From assembly GCF_000264945.2 (NCBI RefSeq), contig NZ_CP013070.1:434001-498000 (forward strand): a stretch of DNA of 64,000 nt, in the 5' to 3' direction. Position 1 is the first letter of the stretch. Each line of letters starts with the position of its first letter. This DNA comes from Sphingobium indicum B90A (GTDB taxonomy: Bacteria > Pseudomonadota > Alphaproteobacteria > Sphingomonadales > Sphingomonadaceae). Below, in pieces: positions 46,198 to 54,717 of this stretch. The translations under genes were made by a program, and so were the position numbers. A model generated the notes under the pieces. It saw nothing but the letters and a program-made list of their open reading frames with translations, searched no databases and was not told the origin of the DNA.

Positions 46198-47643
46198 ATG
46201 GAAATCGCGTTCAGCCCTGTCCGCCCCGAAGCCGATACGCTGGTCTTCGCCGTGCCCAAGGGCGGATTCGACGCCTTGCCCCTGGCCGCCGCGCCCGTGC
46301 TGGCGGCGGGGGCCGCGGCGGCGCGCTTCACGGGGGAGGCGGGGTCCAGCTTCGAGAGCTTCGTGGAAGAGGGCGGCAAGGTGCTGCGCGTGGTGCTGGT
46401 GGGCACCGGCGCGGGCAGCGACGCGGATCATGAGCGCGCCGGCAGCGCGCTGACGGCGCGGCTCGCGACCAGCGGCGCGACCCATGCGGCGGTGGAATTC
46501 TTCGGCGGCGCGAGCGGCGAGAGCGCGGCGGCGCTGGCCTTCGGCGCGTCGCTGCGCGGCTGGCGGATCGACACCTATCGCACGCGCCAGGCGGAAAAGG
46601 CCAAGCCGACCCTCAAGCAGATCACGCTGGTTTCGAGCGATGCCGGGGCCGCCTGGGAACGCCGGTCGGCGGTCGCGGCGGGCGTGGCCTTCACCCGCGA
46701 ACTGGTGTCGGAGCCTGCCAACATCCTCTATCCCGAAAGCTTCGTCGAACGGTGCAGGCATCTGGAGCAATTGGGCGTCAAGCTCACCGTGCTGGACAAG
46801 GCGGCGATGACCGACCTGGGCATGGGATCGCTGCTGGGCGTGGCGCAGGGTTCCGTGCGCGAACCGCGCCTGCTGGCGATGGAATGGGACGGCACGGGTG
46901 GCGCGGCCGAAAAGCCGCTGGTCTTCGTCGGCAAGGGCGTGACCTTCGACACCGGCGGCATCTCGCTGAAGCCCGGACCGGGCATGGAAGACATGAAGTG
47001 GGACATGGGCGGCGCGGGCGCGGTCGCGGGCGCGATCAAGGCGCTGGCCGGGCGCAAGGCGAAGGTGCGCGTCGTCGGCATTTGCGGGCTGGTCGAAAAC
47101 ATGCCCGACGGCAACGCGCAGCGTCCGGGCGACATCGTCACCTCCATGTCCGGGCAGACGATCGAGGTGCTGAACACCGACGCCGAAGGCCGTCTGGTGC
47201 TGTGCGACGTCATCACCTGGGCGCAGAAGACCTATGCGCCGGAAATCATCATCGATCTGGCGACCCTGACCGGGGCGATGATCATCTCGCTCGGCAACGA
47301 ATATGCGGGTATCTTCGCCAATGACGACGGGCTAGCCGACGATCTGATCGCGGCGGGCAAGGCGTCGGGCGACCAGTTGTGGCGCTTCCCGCTGGGCGAC
47401 GCCTATAACAAGCTGATCGACAGCCCGATCGCCGACATGAAGAATATCGGCCCGCGCTATGGCGGGTCGATCACCGCGGCGCAGTTCATCAAGCGCTTCG
47501 TCGACGAGGGCGTGAAATGGGCGCATCTCGACATTGCCGGCATGGTCTGGGCCGACAAGCCGGGCGCGACCTGGGACAAGGGCGCGACCGGCTATGGCGT
47601 GCGCCTGCTCGACCGCTATGTCGCGGATAAATTCGAGCGATAA
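46198..47643 (+). CDS. pepA: leucyl aminopeptidase
   Basis: 481 aa. The C-terminal M17 domain has VGKGVTFDTGGISLKPGPGM and the metal-binding NTDAEGRLVLCD with the active-site Lys and Arg. It removes N-terminal residues from peptides with two metal ions. Divergent from lptD. The stop codon overlaps the holC start (TAATG), indicating coupling, a gene pair common in Proteobacteria. Confidence 0.96.
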   Translation: MEIAFSPVRPEADTLVFAVPKGGFDALPLAAAPVLAAGAAAARFTGEAGSSFESFVEEGGKVLRVVLVGTGAGSDADHERAGSALTARLATSGATHAAVEFFGGASGESAAALAFGASLRGWRIDTYRTRQAEKAKPTLKQITLVSSDAGAAWERRSAVAAGVAFTRELVSEPANILYPESFVERCRHLEQLGVKLTVLDKAAMTDLGMGSLLGVAQGSVREPRLLAMEWDGTGGAAEKPLVFVGKGVTFDTGGISLKPGPGMEDMKWDMGGAGAVAGAIKALAGRKAKVRVVGICGLVENMPDGNAQRPGDIVTSMSGQTIEVLNTDAEGRLVLCDVITWAQKTYAPEIIIDLATLTGAMIISLGNEYAGIFANDDGLADDLIAAGKASGDQLWRFPLGDAYNKLIDSPIADMKNIGPRYGGSITAAQFIKRFVDEGVKWAHLDIAGMVWADKPGATWDKGATGYGVRLLDRYVADKFER

Positions 47644-48092
47644 TGCAGGTCGATTTCTACCAGCTCAGCCGCGATCCCGTGGAACAGGTGCTGCCCGCCA
47701 TAGCGGGCCGCATCCTGGACATGGGCGCGCGCCTGCTGGTGGTGGCGCGGGAGCCTGAACGGTTGGAGCGGATCTCAGCCGGACTGTGGGCCGGGCCGCC
47801 GGAGAGCTTCCTGGCGCATGGCCGGGCGGGCGATGATGCCGAATCGGTGCAGCCTGTGCTGCTGGCGCAGCATTGCCCGGCCGCCGATCTGGTCGCCAAC
47901 GGGGCACGGCATGTCGCATTGGCCGACGGTCTATGGCGCGAGGAAGCGCTGGGTTTCGAGCGCGCCTTCTACTTCTTCGACGCCGAAACCATCGACGGGG
48001 CGCGGGCAAGCTGGCGCGAACTCGCCAAGCGGGAAGGCGTGACCCCTCGCTTCTGGCGGCAGGAAGGGCGCAAATGGGTGCAGGGCCCGTAG
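47643..48092 (+). CDS. holC: DNA polymerase III chi subunit
   Basis: 149 aa. N-terminal VDFYQLSRDPVEQVLPAIAG, the central LLVVAREPERLERI and GLWAGPPESFLAHG, and the end TPRFWRQEGRKWVQ match HolC, which links the clamp loader to single-stranded DNA-binding protein. Overlaps the pepA stop by one base. Confidence 0.92.
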   Translation: MQVDFYQLSRDPVEQVLPAIAGRILDMGARLLVVAREPERLERISAGLWAGPPESFLAHGRAGDDAESVQPVLLAQHCPAADLVANGARHVALADGLWREEALGFERAFYFFDAETIDGARASWRELAKREGVTPRFWRQEGRKWVQGP

Positions 48093-48185
48093 CGGGGACC
48101 GGAATCCACCCCCTCTTGCGATAGCCATCCGCCCGGTCTAAAGGGCGCGCCAACTCATCCCAATAATTCGGAGCTTTTGAGCCTC

Positions 48186-48608
48186 ATGGCCGTCACCCGC
48201 ACCTTTTCGATCATCAAGCCCGACGCGACCCGTCGCAACCTGACGGGCGCCGTGACCAAGAAGCTGGAGGAGGCGGGCCTGCGCGTCGTCGCTTCGAAGC
48301 GCATCCGCATGAGCCGCGAACAGGCCGAGGGCTTCTACGCCGTCCACAAGGAACGCCCCTTCTTCGCGGATCTGGTCGCCTTCATGATCTCCGGCCCGGT
48401 GGTCGTGCAGGTTCTGGAAGGCGAGGACGCGGTGAAGCGCAACCGCGACATCATGGGCGCCACCAACCCGGCCAATGCCGATGAAGGCACCATCCGCAAG
48501 GAATATGCCGAATCGATCGAGGCCAATTCGGTCCACGGTTCGGACAGCGAGGAAAACGCCGCGATCGAGATCGCCTATTTCTTCAAGCCCGACGAAATCG
48601 TCGGCTGA
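48186..48608 (+). CDS. ndk: nucleoside-diphosphate kinase
   Basis: 140 aa. [19 protein letters not shown] opens the fold, [19 protein letters not shown] is the nucleotide site, and the phosphorylated His lies in [12 protein letters not shown]. Balances NTP pools. The ATG at 48186 is used; an upstream TTG lies in frame. Separate promoter region of about 90 bases behind holC. Confidence 0.97.
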   Translation: MAVTRTFSIIKPDATRRNLTGAVTKKLEEAGLRVVASKRIRMSREQAEGFYAVHKERPFFADLVAFMISGPVVVQVLEGEDAVKRNRDIMGATNPANADEGTIRKEYAESIEANSVHGSDSEENAAIEIAYFFKPDEIVG

Positions 48609-48693
48609 TCCGACGCGATATTTTGAGAGAAGGGGTCGGGGCGCATGCTTCCGACCCCATTTTCGTGGCCGCTTTGGGTGGAGAGCGGACGTT

Positions 48694-48820
48694 CCCCCTC
48701 CCGCAAGCGGGAGGGGGTTAGGGGGTGGGCTGGCGCAACATGCGCGTTGTTTTGCAACGGCCAAGTCAGAAGCTCGCTCCGCTCGCGCCCACCCCTAACC
48801 CCTCCCGTTTACGGGAGGGG
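48694..48820. repeat. paired inverted repeats (CCCCTCCCG family)
   Basis: Two complementary blocks, GTTCCCCCTCCCGCAAGCGG and onwards (48694-48730) and CCCACCCCTAACCCCTCCCG (48787-48820), each with its own short hairpin. Located between convergent ndk and GST genes; related to the repeats at 38212 and 40154. Confidence 0.8.
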
Positions 48821-48847
48821 AATGTCTTGGATTGGCCAAAACCCGCC

Positions 48848-49522
48848 TCATCCCAATTGCGGCGGCGCCTCGAACCTGTCTATCACCCATTCCTCCGCCT
48901 GGGCGCCGCCTATCCATTCCTGCATCCAGGGATGGTTGATCACCGCCCGCATATAGGCGTCCGCAAAGCGGGCCACGGGCAGTTGATAGGTGATGAAGCG
49001 CGTCACGACCGGCGCGAACATCACGTCGGCCGCGCTGAAATCCCCGAACAGGAATTCCCCCGCGCCGCCATGGCGGGCGCGGGCCTCCGCCCATAATTGC
49101 ATGATGCGCGCTATGTCCTGCGCCACCGCTTCGGATGGCGGGACGGGGGCATAGATCTGGCGGATGTTCATGCTGTGCTCGCGGCGCAGCGCGGCGAAGC
49201 TCGAATGCATTTCCGCCGCCATCGACCGGGCCATGGCGCGGGCGGCCGTGTCGGCGGGCCAGAATGCGCCGCCGCCGGACTTCTCGTTCAGATATTCGAC
49301 GATCGCCAGGCTGTCCCATACGACGATGTCGTCGCCGTCCCACAGGATCGGCACCTTGCCGGAAGAGGGCGCGAATTCGTCGCCTTCGCGCCGCTTTTCC
49401 CACGCCTCGTCATAGAGCGGCACGACCACTTCCTCGAAGGGAAGGCCGGACAGCTTGCACGCCAGCCAGCCGCGCAGCGACCAGCTCGAATAGGCCTTGT
49501 TGCCAATAAACAGCTTCATCAT
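48848..49522 (-). CDS. glutathione S-transferase-family protein
   Basis: 224 aa. N-terminal thioredoxin fold (MMKLFIGNKAYSSWSLRGWL) with the catalytic Ser, a glutathione-binding turn (GKVPILWDGD, IVVWDSLAIVEYL), and a C-terminal all-helical domain (EFLFGDFSAADVMFAPVVTR). It resembles the YfcF/zeta-like group. Substrate unknown. Convergent with ndk and divergent from the TauE gene. Confidence 0.9.
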   Translation of the reverse strand: MMKLFIGNKAYSSWSLRGWLACKLSGLPFEEVVVPLYDEAWEKRREGDEFAPSSGKVPILWDGDDIVVWDSLAIVEYLNEKSGGGAFWPADTAARAMARSMAAEMHSSFAALRREHSMNIRQIYAPVPPSEAVAQDIARIMQLWAEARARHGGAGEFLFGDFSAADVMFAPVVTRFITYQLPVARFADAYMRAVINHPWMQEWIGGAQAEEWVIDRFEAPPQLG

Positions 49523-49700
49523 GCCCCTGTCTTAGACGGCAGGGGCAAGGGAAGTCGAGAGGATCGCGGCCATCGTTCCTCCCGCCGGCAGCATTTGTTT
49601 CCGCGGCGATAAATTTCCGATCCAAAAGGGGGCTGGCTGGCATGGTTTTTCGGCCCTACAGGTCGGTCGATTGCACGGCGTCATGAATCTGGGGCGGAAT

Positions 49701-50492
49701 ATGGATTGGTTGCACGCGGTAGCGGGCCTTTTTGTCGGCCTGATGGTCGGCATGACCGGGGTGGGCGGCGGATCGCTGATGGCGCCGATCCTGATCCTGC
49801 TGTTCGGCGTCGCGCCCACCACGGCGGTCGGCACCGACCTGTGGTTCGCATCGATCACCAAGGCGGTCGGGGGCGCCGTGCACCACCATCAGGGCGGCGC
49901 CGAGGGCGGTCCGGACTATGAGGTGGTGAAGCGCCTGATGATCGGCAGCATTCCCGCGTCGCTGATCGTCCTGGCGATCCTGTCGCAAATGCATCTGGGG
50001 CAGATCAAGACCGGCGTGATCACCGCGGCCTTGGGCATGGTACTGATCGGCACGGCGGCCGCGACCCTGCTGCGCGGACGCTTCCACGCCTGGGCGCTGG
50101 CCCGTCGGGTGGGCACGGCGGACGGCTTCACCCGCTGGCAGCCGGCGCTGACCATGCTGGCCGGGGCCTTGCTGGGCGCGATGGTGACGCTGACCTCCGT
50201 CGGCGCCGGCGCGATCGGGGCGACGCTGCTGCTGGCGCTCTATCCGCTGCGCATGCGGATGCAGCGGCTGGTGGCCACCGACATTGTCCATGCCGTGCCG
50301 CTGACGCTGGTGGCCGGGTTGGGGCATTTGTGGATCGGCAATGTCAATCCGGTGCTGCTGGTCAACCTGCTGGTCGGATCGCTGCCGGGGATCGTGATCG
50401 GATCGCTGCTGGCCACGCGCGCATCGGATCGCGTGCTCCAGCCTCTGCTGGCGGCGGTGCTGGTGGTGGTGGGATGGCGGCTGATCGCCTGA
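49701..50492 (+). CDS. TauE/SafE (TSUP)-family membrane transporter
   Basis: 263 aa, about eight helices in two repeats. The first has FVGLMVGMTGVGGGSLMAPI (GxGGGxxxxP), the second GALLGAMVTLTSVGAGAIGA, the two inverted-repeat signatures. It exports sulfite, sulfoacetate or other organosulfur compounds in characterised members; the substrate here is unknown. 49701 is chosen as start from a GGGG site and the family N-terminus; 49683 and TTG 49671 are alternatives. Last gene before the island's left end. Confidence 0.85.
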   Translation: MDWLHAVAGLFVGLMVGMTGVGGGSLMAPILILLFGVAPTTAVGTDLWFASITKAVGGAVHHHQGGAEGGPDYEVVKRLMIGSIPASLIVLAILSQMHLGQIKTGVITAALGMVLIGTAAATLLRGRFHAWALARRVGTADGFTRWQPALTMLAGALLGAMVTLTSVGAGAIGATLLLALYPLRMRMQRLVATDIVHAVPLTLVAGLGHLWIGNVNPVLLVNLLVGSLPGIVIGSLLATRASDRVLQPLLAAVLVVVGWRLIA

Positions 50493-50503
50493 GCGGCGAT
50501 AGT

Positions 50504-50522
50504 TGGAGGCCGAGCCGGAATC
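50504..50522 (-). other. att site copy (tRNA-Cys 3' end)
   Basis: The sequence TGGAGGCCGAGCCGGAATC matches the tRNA-Cys 3' end (62661-62680) except for one missing C. It lies 12 bases after the TauE stop and probably marks the boundary of the old backbone and the island. Confidence 0.7.
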
Positions 50523-51085
50523 AAATTCCTAGAATAAGATAATGAAAAATATATAAGATTCCATTTGTCTGACAAATGAATCCATCAATCGGTCCATCAT
50601 CGCTGGAATCAAAATGGGTTCGATTCTCAAACGCGGAATCACGAACTAAAAATACGGCCGATTCGTCGATCCTATTTTTACCGAATCATGCTTCAAATGT
50701 CATTGTTGAGGGTAAGGGCTCACGGCAGGGATGTCGGACGATCCGGAACGGCGTCTTTTAGGACCTAGATTGGGATAGCGGACGTTTCTGGTAGCGTATT
50801 CGCGAGTCAGCTTCGCACCCCAAAACCAGCCATCCACTGTGACTTCACGTATGATCGAAGCAGACGCTCAACCCATCGCGGTGGATCGTTACCCTACAGC
50901 CGAGCCGCGCGCCGAGCATCGCGTCGGCTACGTGTCCGGTGAATGGCATCGAGACACACTAGGATGCCAGTGTTGATGCAACGATCAACCTCGAGGAACG
51001 CAGGAGCAGGTAGCGCTGCGCGATCGACCACCCTGACCCGCGCGTTCCATCGCCGCAGCCTTAGATTTTCATCTCAAAGGGCACG
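50523..51085. other. gene-free left border of the island
   Basis: About 560 bases, markedly more AT-rich near 50530-50700 than the surrounding chromosome. No reading frame is convincing. It contains a small palindrome (CATTTGTCTGACAAATG at 50562). It may hold the element's left-end recombination sequences or decayed genes. Confidence 0.4.
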
Positions 51086-51961
51086 TCAACTGTTTGCCAT
51101 TGAAATCACGGCGTCGAGCAGGACCTTTACAGCCGCGACCGCCGGGCCTTCCACCAACATCCCGCACTCTAGGTTGGTCGACTTCGATCGCCTCAACAGG
51201 TTCGCCGAGCCCACATAGGCGGCGAAGGGGCCGAAGTCGGTGTAGCGCTCGAGATACGCCCGCCCGACATGGTCGGCCGGTGCGTCGACGATCTGATTGG
51301 CCTCCAGCCAGCGCAGGACCCGCGCCTCGTCGAGACGAAAGTAGAGCGCCTCGTTGAGCTGCTGCGTGACGTATATCGGCCGCTTGTTGTCCGCGATCGG
51401 CAGCTGGTCGAAGGCCTTGAGCCGGACCGGCATATCGACGCGCTGGCCGTTGTGCTCCCGCTGGTAGATCGGCGTCGCCGACACGCGCGTGTAGCCGAAG
51501 CTGAATTCGCAGATTGGCAGTCCGCGGATCAAGACCAGGCGCTCCATGCCGAGATGGCTGAGCAGCGACCCGACGGTCTGCTGGTATTTCGCCTTCCGGG
51601 TCGGATCGTTCACCACGTCAGTCAACGCGACGTCGGGGTCTATCACGTCCACGGCCGCGTGCCGCGTCATTGCCTGGTCGATGTGCTCTCGCACGAACGC
51701 ATCGTGCTGCACAGTGAGGCGAATTGGGTCGTAGCGGCGGGTCCAGTCCTCGCGCACGGCGATTGCCTGCAGGACGGCGGAGCTGCCGAGTTGGCCGCGT
51801 TCGGCGATGCCGTCGGCGAACCATGCCTCTCGCAAACCGGTCGCCGCCTCGCGGTGCCGCCTTGCGGCGTCGGCCCGGCCGGAGGAGTCCGCCTTCTCCG
51901 CCATGCGCATGTAGGTCTCGTATTCGTCCCACTCGTCCACACGCGTCGGGTCTGCACCATC
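51086..51961 (-). pseudogene. DISARM-like remnant: DUF1998-type region fused to DrmC-like PLD tail
   Basis: Two families in one broken frame. Residues ~1-245 resemble a DUF1998-type region of DrmB-like proteins (LSHLGMERLVLIRGLPICEF, GYTRVSATPIYQREH, LYFRLDEARVLRWLEAN). The last ~45 residues are the end of a phospholipase D-like protein: AAYVGSANLLRRSKSTNLEC, GMLVEGPAVAAVKVLLDAVI. The HxK part of the PLD motif is lost at the junction. The 5' end has no start and runs into the copG gene on the other strand. Family matches are from memory, so moderate confidence. Confidence 0.5.
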
Positions 51962-51994
51962 TTCATGGGCATGCCAGGCGGCTATTCTCGTCCC

Positions 51995-52426
51995 ATGCAA
52001 ACCAGCAAGATCCGTCACCAATTTTACCTGCCCGATGACCTGTCGCGTGCTCTGGAAGATTTGGCATCCAGGCCAGGCGCATCGAAGACGGCGATCCTGA
52101 CCGACGCATTGCGTGCATGGCTGGAGCGCAAGGCAGGTCATGAACTGGACGAGCGTTTCGGGCCACGGCTCGACCGCCAGCAGCGGATCGCTCAGCGCAG
52201 CGAAACCATGCTGAACGCCATTGCCGAGATGCTCGACCTGTTCGTGGCGCATCAGCTGACGCTCACCGCGCACCAGCCACCGTTCGACATCGAGACAGGG
52301 CGGCTTGGGCGTCACCGTTACCAGCAGTTTATCGATCAAATTGCGCGCCGGTTGGCAAGCAATCAGGGCGTGCCGAAGCTGGTTGCGGTGATCGATGAAA
52401 CCAGCAGCAGGAAGGACAAGTCATGA
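51995..52426 (+). CDS. CopG-like ribbon-helix-helix protein (conjugative-element type)
   Basis: 143 aa. The N-terminus SKIRHQFYLPDDLSRALEDL and SKTAILTDALRAWLER is a ribbon-helix-helix; the rest is helical with LTLTAHQPPFDIETGRLG. Such CopG proteins occur next to trb conjugation genes in alphaproteobacterial elements (recollection). Its stop overlaps the next gene (ATGA). No trb genes follow, so it is probably an orphan left from a larger element. Confidence 0.75.
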   Translation: MQTSKIRHQFYLPDDLSRALEDLASRPGASKTAILTDALRAWLERKAGHELDERFGPRLDRQQRIAQRSETMLNAIAEMLDLFVAHQLTLTAHQPPFDIETGRLGRHRYQQFIDQIARRLASNQGVPKLVAVIDETSSRKDKS

Positions 52427-52620
52427 CCGACATCCAAATTCAGCCCATTGCGGTCAGGGTCAAGGAAGCCTGCCGTCTCACAGGCATTGGCCGGTCCAAG
52501 CTATACGAGCTGATCGCCGACGGGCATATCGAGATCGTCAAGGTTGGGGCCATGACGCTGGTGCCGCTGGAAAGCCTGCACGGACTCATTGAGCGCGGTC
52601 GGTCGGGCGGCGGACGATGA
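52423..52620 (+). CDS. excisionase-like helix-turn-helix protein
   Basis: 65 aa. RVKEACRLTGIGRSKLYELI and GHIEIVKVGAMTLVPLESLH form a MerR/Xis-type winged helix (helix_turn_helix_17 pattern). Such proteins serve as excisionases or AlpA-like activators of integrases. ATGA overlap with copG shows coupling. The integrase in this island is truncated and far away (62 kb), so its original partner is uncertain. Confidence 0.8.
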   Translation: MTDIQIQPIAVRVKEACRLTGIGRSKLYELIADGHIEIVKVGAMTLVPLESLHGLIERGRSGGGR

Positions 52621-52838
52621 TTCTGCATCCCGAACTCATCCGCGCCATCACCACAGCCGCCACTGCCTCAACGCCAGAACAGGTTTTGACTGGGTCTGGG
52701 ACAAGACTGCCATTCGTTGCAGATCAGTCGTACGGCAGCTTCCGGCGCCCTACCTGCCAGTCGGGCAGCGACGTAGATCTTGTCCGTTTTACGCACGTCG
52801 GCGGCAGAAGCGCTTATGCTGTTTGTAAAGCGTGGTGA
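52617..52838 (+). CDS. short hypothetical protein, possibly truncated
   Basis: 73 aa. It starts in an ATGA overlap with the excisionase-like gene, so the start is credible: MILHPELIRAITTAATASTP. After about residue 28 the sequence loses protein-like character, which suggests that only the first part of a longer gene remains. No family recognised. Confidence 0.35.
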   Translation: MILHPELIRAITTAATASTPEQVLTGSGTRLPFVADQSYGSFRRPTCQSGSDVDLVRFTHVGGRSAYAVCKAW

Positions 52839-52882
52839 CGAATCCCGCAGCCGAAAAGGCGCGCGTCAGGCTGTAGGCACGA

Positions 52883-53800
52883 TCATTCGGGGGGCGATGA
52901 AATGTCATGCGAATCGAGATCGGCGCGGCTCGTTGTCGAGACCGTGACCTTCACAGTCATGCCGAGAAGGGCGTCAGCGGCGCCGACATAGCGACCATCG
53001 ATGGGGCTCAACTGCGCGATGCTCCGGCCTACCGAGACGGGGACCAGATGTGCCTCGCCCATGCGGCCATTGGTCGGATCGAATGCGACCCAGCCTGCGC
53101 AGGGCAAATACACCTCCGCCCATGCATGCGTCGCTCCGTGCTGAAATCCCGGGTCGGCGGGATTGCCCAGGATCACCGGATCGAAGAGATAGCCGGACAC
53201 CGCGCGCGCTCCAAAACCAAGCTGCCGAACCGCTTCGATGAACAGCGTGGCGAGATCGCGGCACGAGCCGGAGGCAAGATTGAGCGTCTCCTGCGGGGTC
53301 TGCGTCCCCACCTCTTCTCGCGTGACATAGGTCATGCCAATGCGGGCGGCCGTGTTTATGTCTTGCAGCAGCGACAACGTGTCGGTGTCGACGCCGAGCA
53401 CCTGCGCATGCGCCCAAGTCGCCAGCCGGCCGTCCGAATCCGCATGCTCCGGTACCATCAGCGCACCGAGATCGGTCAGCTCCTCGTGCGAATAGTCGAA
53501 CGGATAGCGGTGCGCATGTGGCGCGATCTTGAGGATGGGCCAAGCGGCGGCGGTCTGGTCGACAATCACATGATTGGTGATCGTCAGGCGTTCCGAGGGG
53601 TTCGGAAAGGAGGCCGTGGCGATAAGATTGCCAAAGACATCCTGTGTCCATTCCAGTTCCGCCGCAGGTTGGCAACTGAGGTCGGCGGAGATGAGGCGTA
53701 GCGCATGCGAGCTGCGCGGTGTGAGCATCATCCGATGGGCAAGCAACTCGACCGGCCCCCGATATGCGTAGGTGGTGACATGAAAGATATGGAACTGCAT
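52883..53800 (-). CDS. transglutaminase-like family protein
   Basis: 305 aa. An N-terminal beta domain (MQFHIFHVTTYAYRGPVELL, SRNH-like SERLTITNHVIVD) precedes the transglutaminase core, whose triad is Cys in ASGSCRDLATLFIEA, His in GATHAWAEVYLPC and Asp in WVAFDPTNG. Such proteins are probably proteases or amide-bond enzymes acting on peptides. Start at 53800 has GGTGACGGA before it. It is in the same direction as the two small genes upstream and may be in their operon. Confidence 0.88.
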   Translation of the reverse strand: MQFHIFHVTTYAYRGPVELLAHRMMLTPRSSHALRLISADLSCQPAAELEWTQDVFGNLIATASFPNPSERLTITNHVIVDQTAAAWPILKIAPHAHRYPFDYSHEELTDLGALMVPEHADSDGRLATWAHAQVLGVDTDTLSLLQDINTAARIGMTYVTREEVGTQTPQETLNLASGSCRDLATLFIEAVRQLGFGARAVSGYLFDPVILGNPADPGFQHGATHAWAEVYLPCAGWVAFDPTNGRMGEAHLVPVSVGRSIAQLSPIDGRYVGAADALLGMTVKVTVSTTSRADLDSHDISSPPE

Positions 53801-53841
53801 TCCGTCACCACCTGAATCGCGATATAACGCCGGAAGTCGTC

Positions 53842-54108
53842 TCAACCGGGATCGGCATGCCCCCGATCGGGATTCTCGCTCCGCCCGCGATGATCGGCGG
53901 CGGGCGGTTCCTTCGGCAGCAGATGCGCCTCGGCGAATCCCTTGGAAGATAGCTTCCGATTTTCGCGCAGGCCGGCGGCCACGCCTTCCTTGGCCCAGGC
54001 GGCAGCGGCGACATTCGCGACCTTCCTGACATTGTCGAGCGTGGTAGCGCGGGCGACCGCATGGTGATGCGCTTCCTGGGCGCGGCAGAGGATAGAGGAT
54101 AGCTGCAT
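53842..54108 (-). CDS. small helical protein, paralogue of 61228-61479
   Basis: 88 aa. LCRAQEAHHHAVARATTLDN, then VRKVANVAAAAWAKEGVAAG matches the protein at 61228 along most of its length, including the end SENPDRG. Predicted two-helix protein with no known domain. Start at 54108 is preceded by AAGG. It begins 28 bases after the stop of the 42-aa gene on the same strand and precedes the transglutaminase gene, with a 41-base gap. Confidence 0.7.
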   Translation of the reverse strand: MQLSSILCRAQEAHHHAVARATTLDNVRKVANVAAAAWAKEGVAAGLRENRKLSSKGFAEAHLLPKEPPAADHRGRSENPDRGHADPG

Positions 54109-54136
54109 GGGGACGGCCTTTCCGTGAAAGAGGAGA

Positions 54137-54265
54137 TCAATCCTTTTTGGACTGTTGCGCCGGAGGCGTTCCCTTGAGCGATGGATTGGAGGCATTCTGT
54201 TTGGGCGGCTCCGGCTTCTTCGGTTTTCGCGCTTCGCGGTTACCGCGTTGTTGTCCCTTGGCCAT
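54137..54265 (-). CDS. 42-aa basic protein
   Basis: MAKGQQRGNREARKPKKPEP, then PKQNASNPSLKGTPPAQQSK and KD. A strongly basic, disordered small protein of a type widely found in alphaproteobacteria (MxxGxQxxNREARKPKK opening; by recollection). Too short for routine gene finding. Function unknown, though nucleic-acid binding is plausible from its charge. Probably the first gene of a minus-strand group with the 88-aa and transglutaminase genes. Confidence 0.7.
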   Translation of the reverse strand: MAKGQQRGNREARKPKKPEPPKQNASNPSLKGTPPAQQSKKD

Positions 54266-54717
54266 GTCGTTATTCCCTTGAATACGGGCCCGGCTGGACC
54301 CTGGTGCAGATGATCAGCGCCCCGAAGGCGGCACGAGCGGACGTGCTCCATCCAGGGATGGTAGGTCGCGAAACTGCGCATGCGCCGCCTTCTCCGTATC
54401 GGCAGTCGGCTTGCGAAAGAGAGCGATACGCGGCCTGGGCCGCGCAAAGCTCGTATGTAGGATGGACCGCATGAGAAGCTCCGCGTCAGAGCGGGAGCAT
54501 GAAGAAACTCTCAGTCGCAGCCAAGCTCGAGACGGACGGCGCGATAGCGGTTATATGGGGACGGCAGCCGGGTAGCACCAGCCCCATCTTCCGAGTTCGC
54601 AGATAATTCATCTACATCCTTGCCATTTACCTCGTCCAACCCGACATTGTGCAGCGCAGCAATTCGATTGAATCGGTCTGCACGTCAGGGCTTCCGCCGT
54701 GGCCAGGAGAAAGCCCC
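54266..54717. other. gene-free stretch with divergent promoters
   Basis: About 450 bases between the divergent 42-aa and esterase genes. An ATG-started 35-codon frame at 54499 has a ribosome site placed too close and is not accepted. No EcfG (GGAAC-N16-CGTT) or heat-shock motif is seen here. Confidence 0.4.

Noticed and set aside
46021..46770. N-terminal extension of lptD to 46770
   Set aside because: Overlaps pepA on the opposite strand and lies outside the signal peptide; the extension is a shadow frame.
38212..48820. Repeats as a CRISPR array
   Set aside because: Repeats are isolated palindromes between genes, not evenly spaced with spacers; no cas genes.
50595..50640. T-arm-like sequence GGGTTCGATTC
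   Set aside because: No acceptor stem, anticodon arm or matching 3' end; cannot be supported as a tRNA remnant.
54499..54606. 35-codon frame MKKLSVAAKLETDG
   Set aside because: Ribosome site only one or two bases from the ATG and no homology; not accepted.
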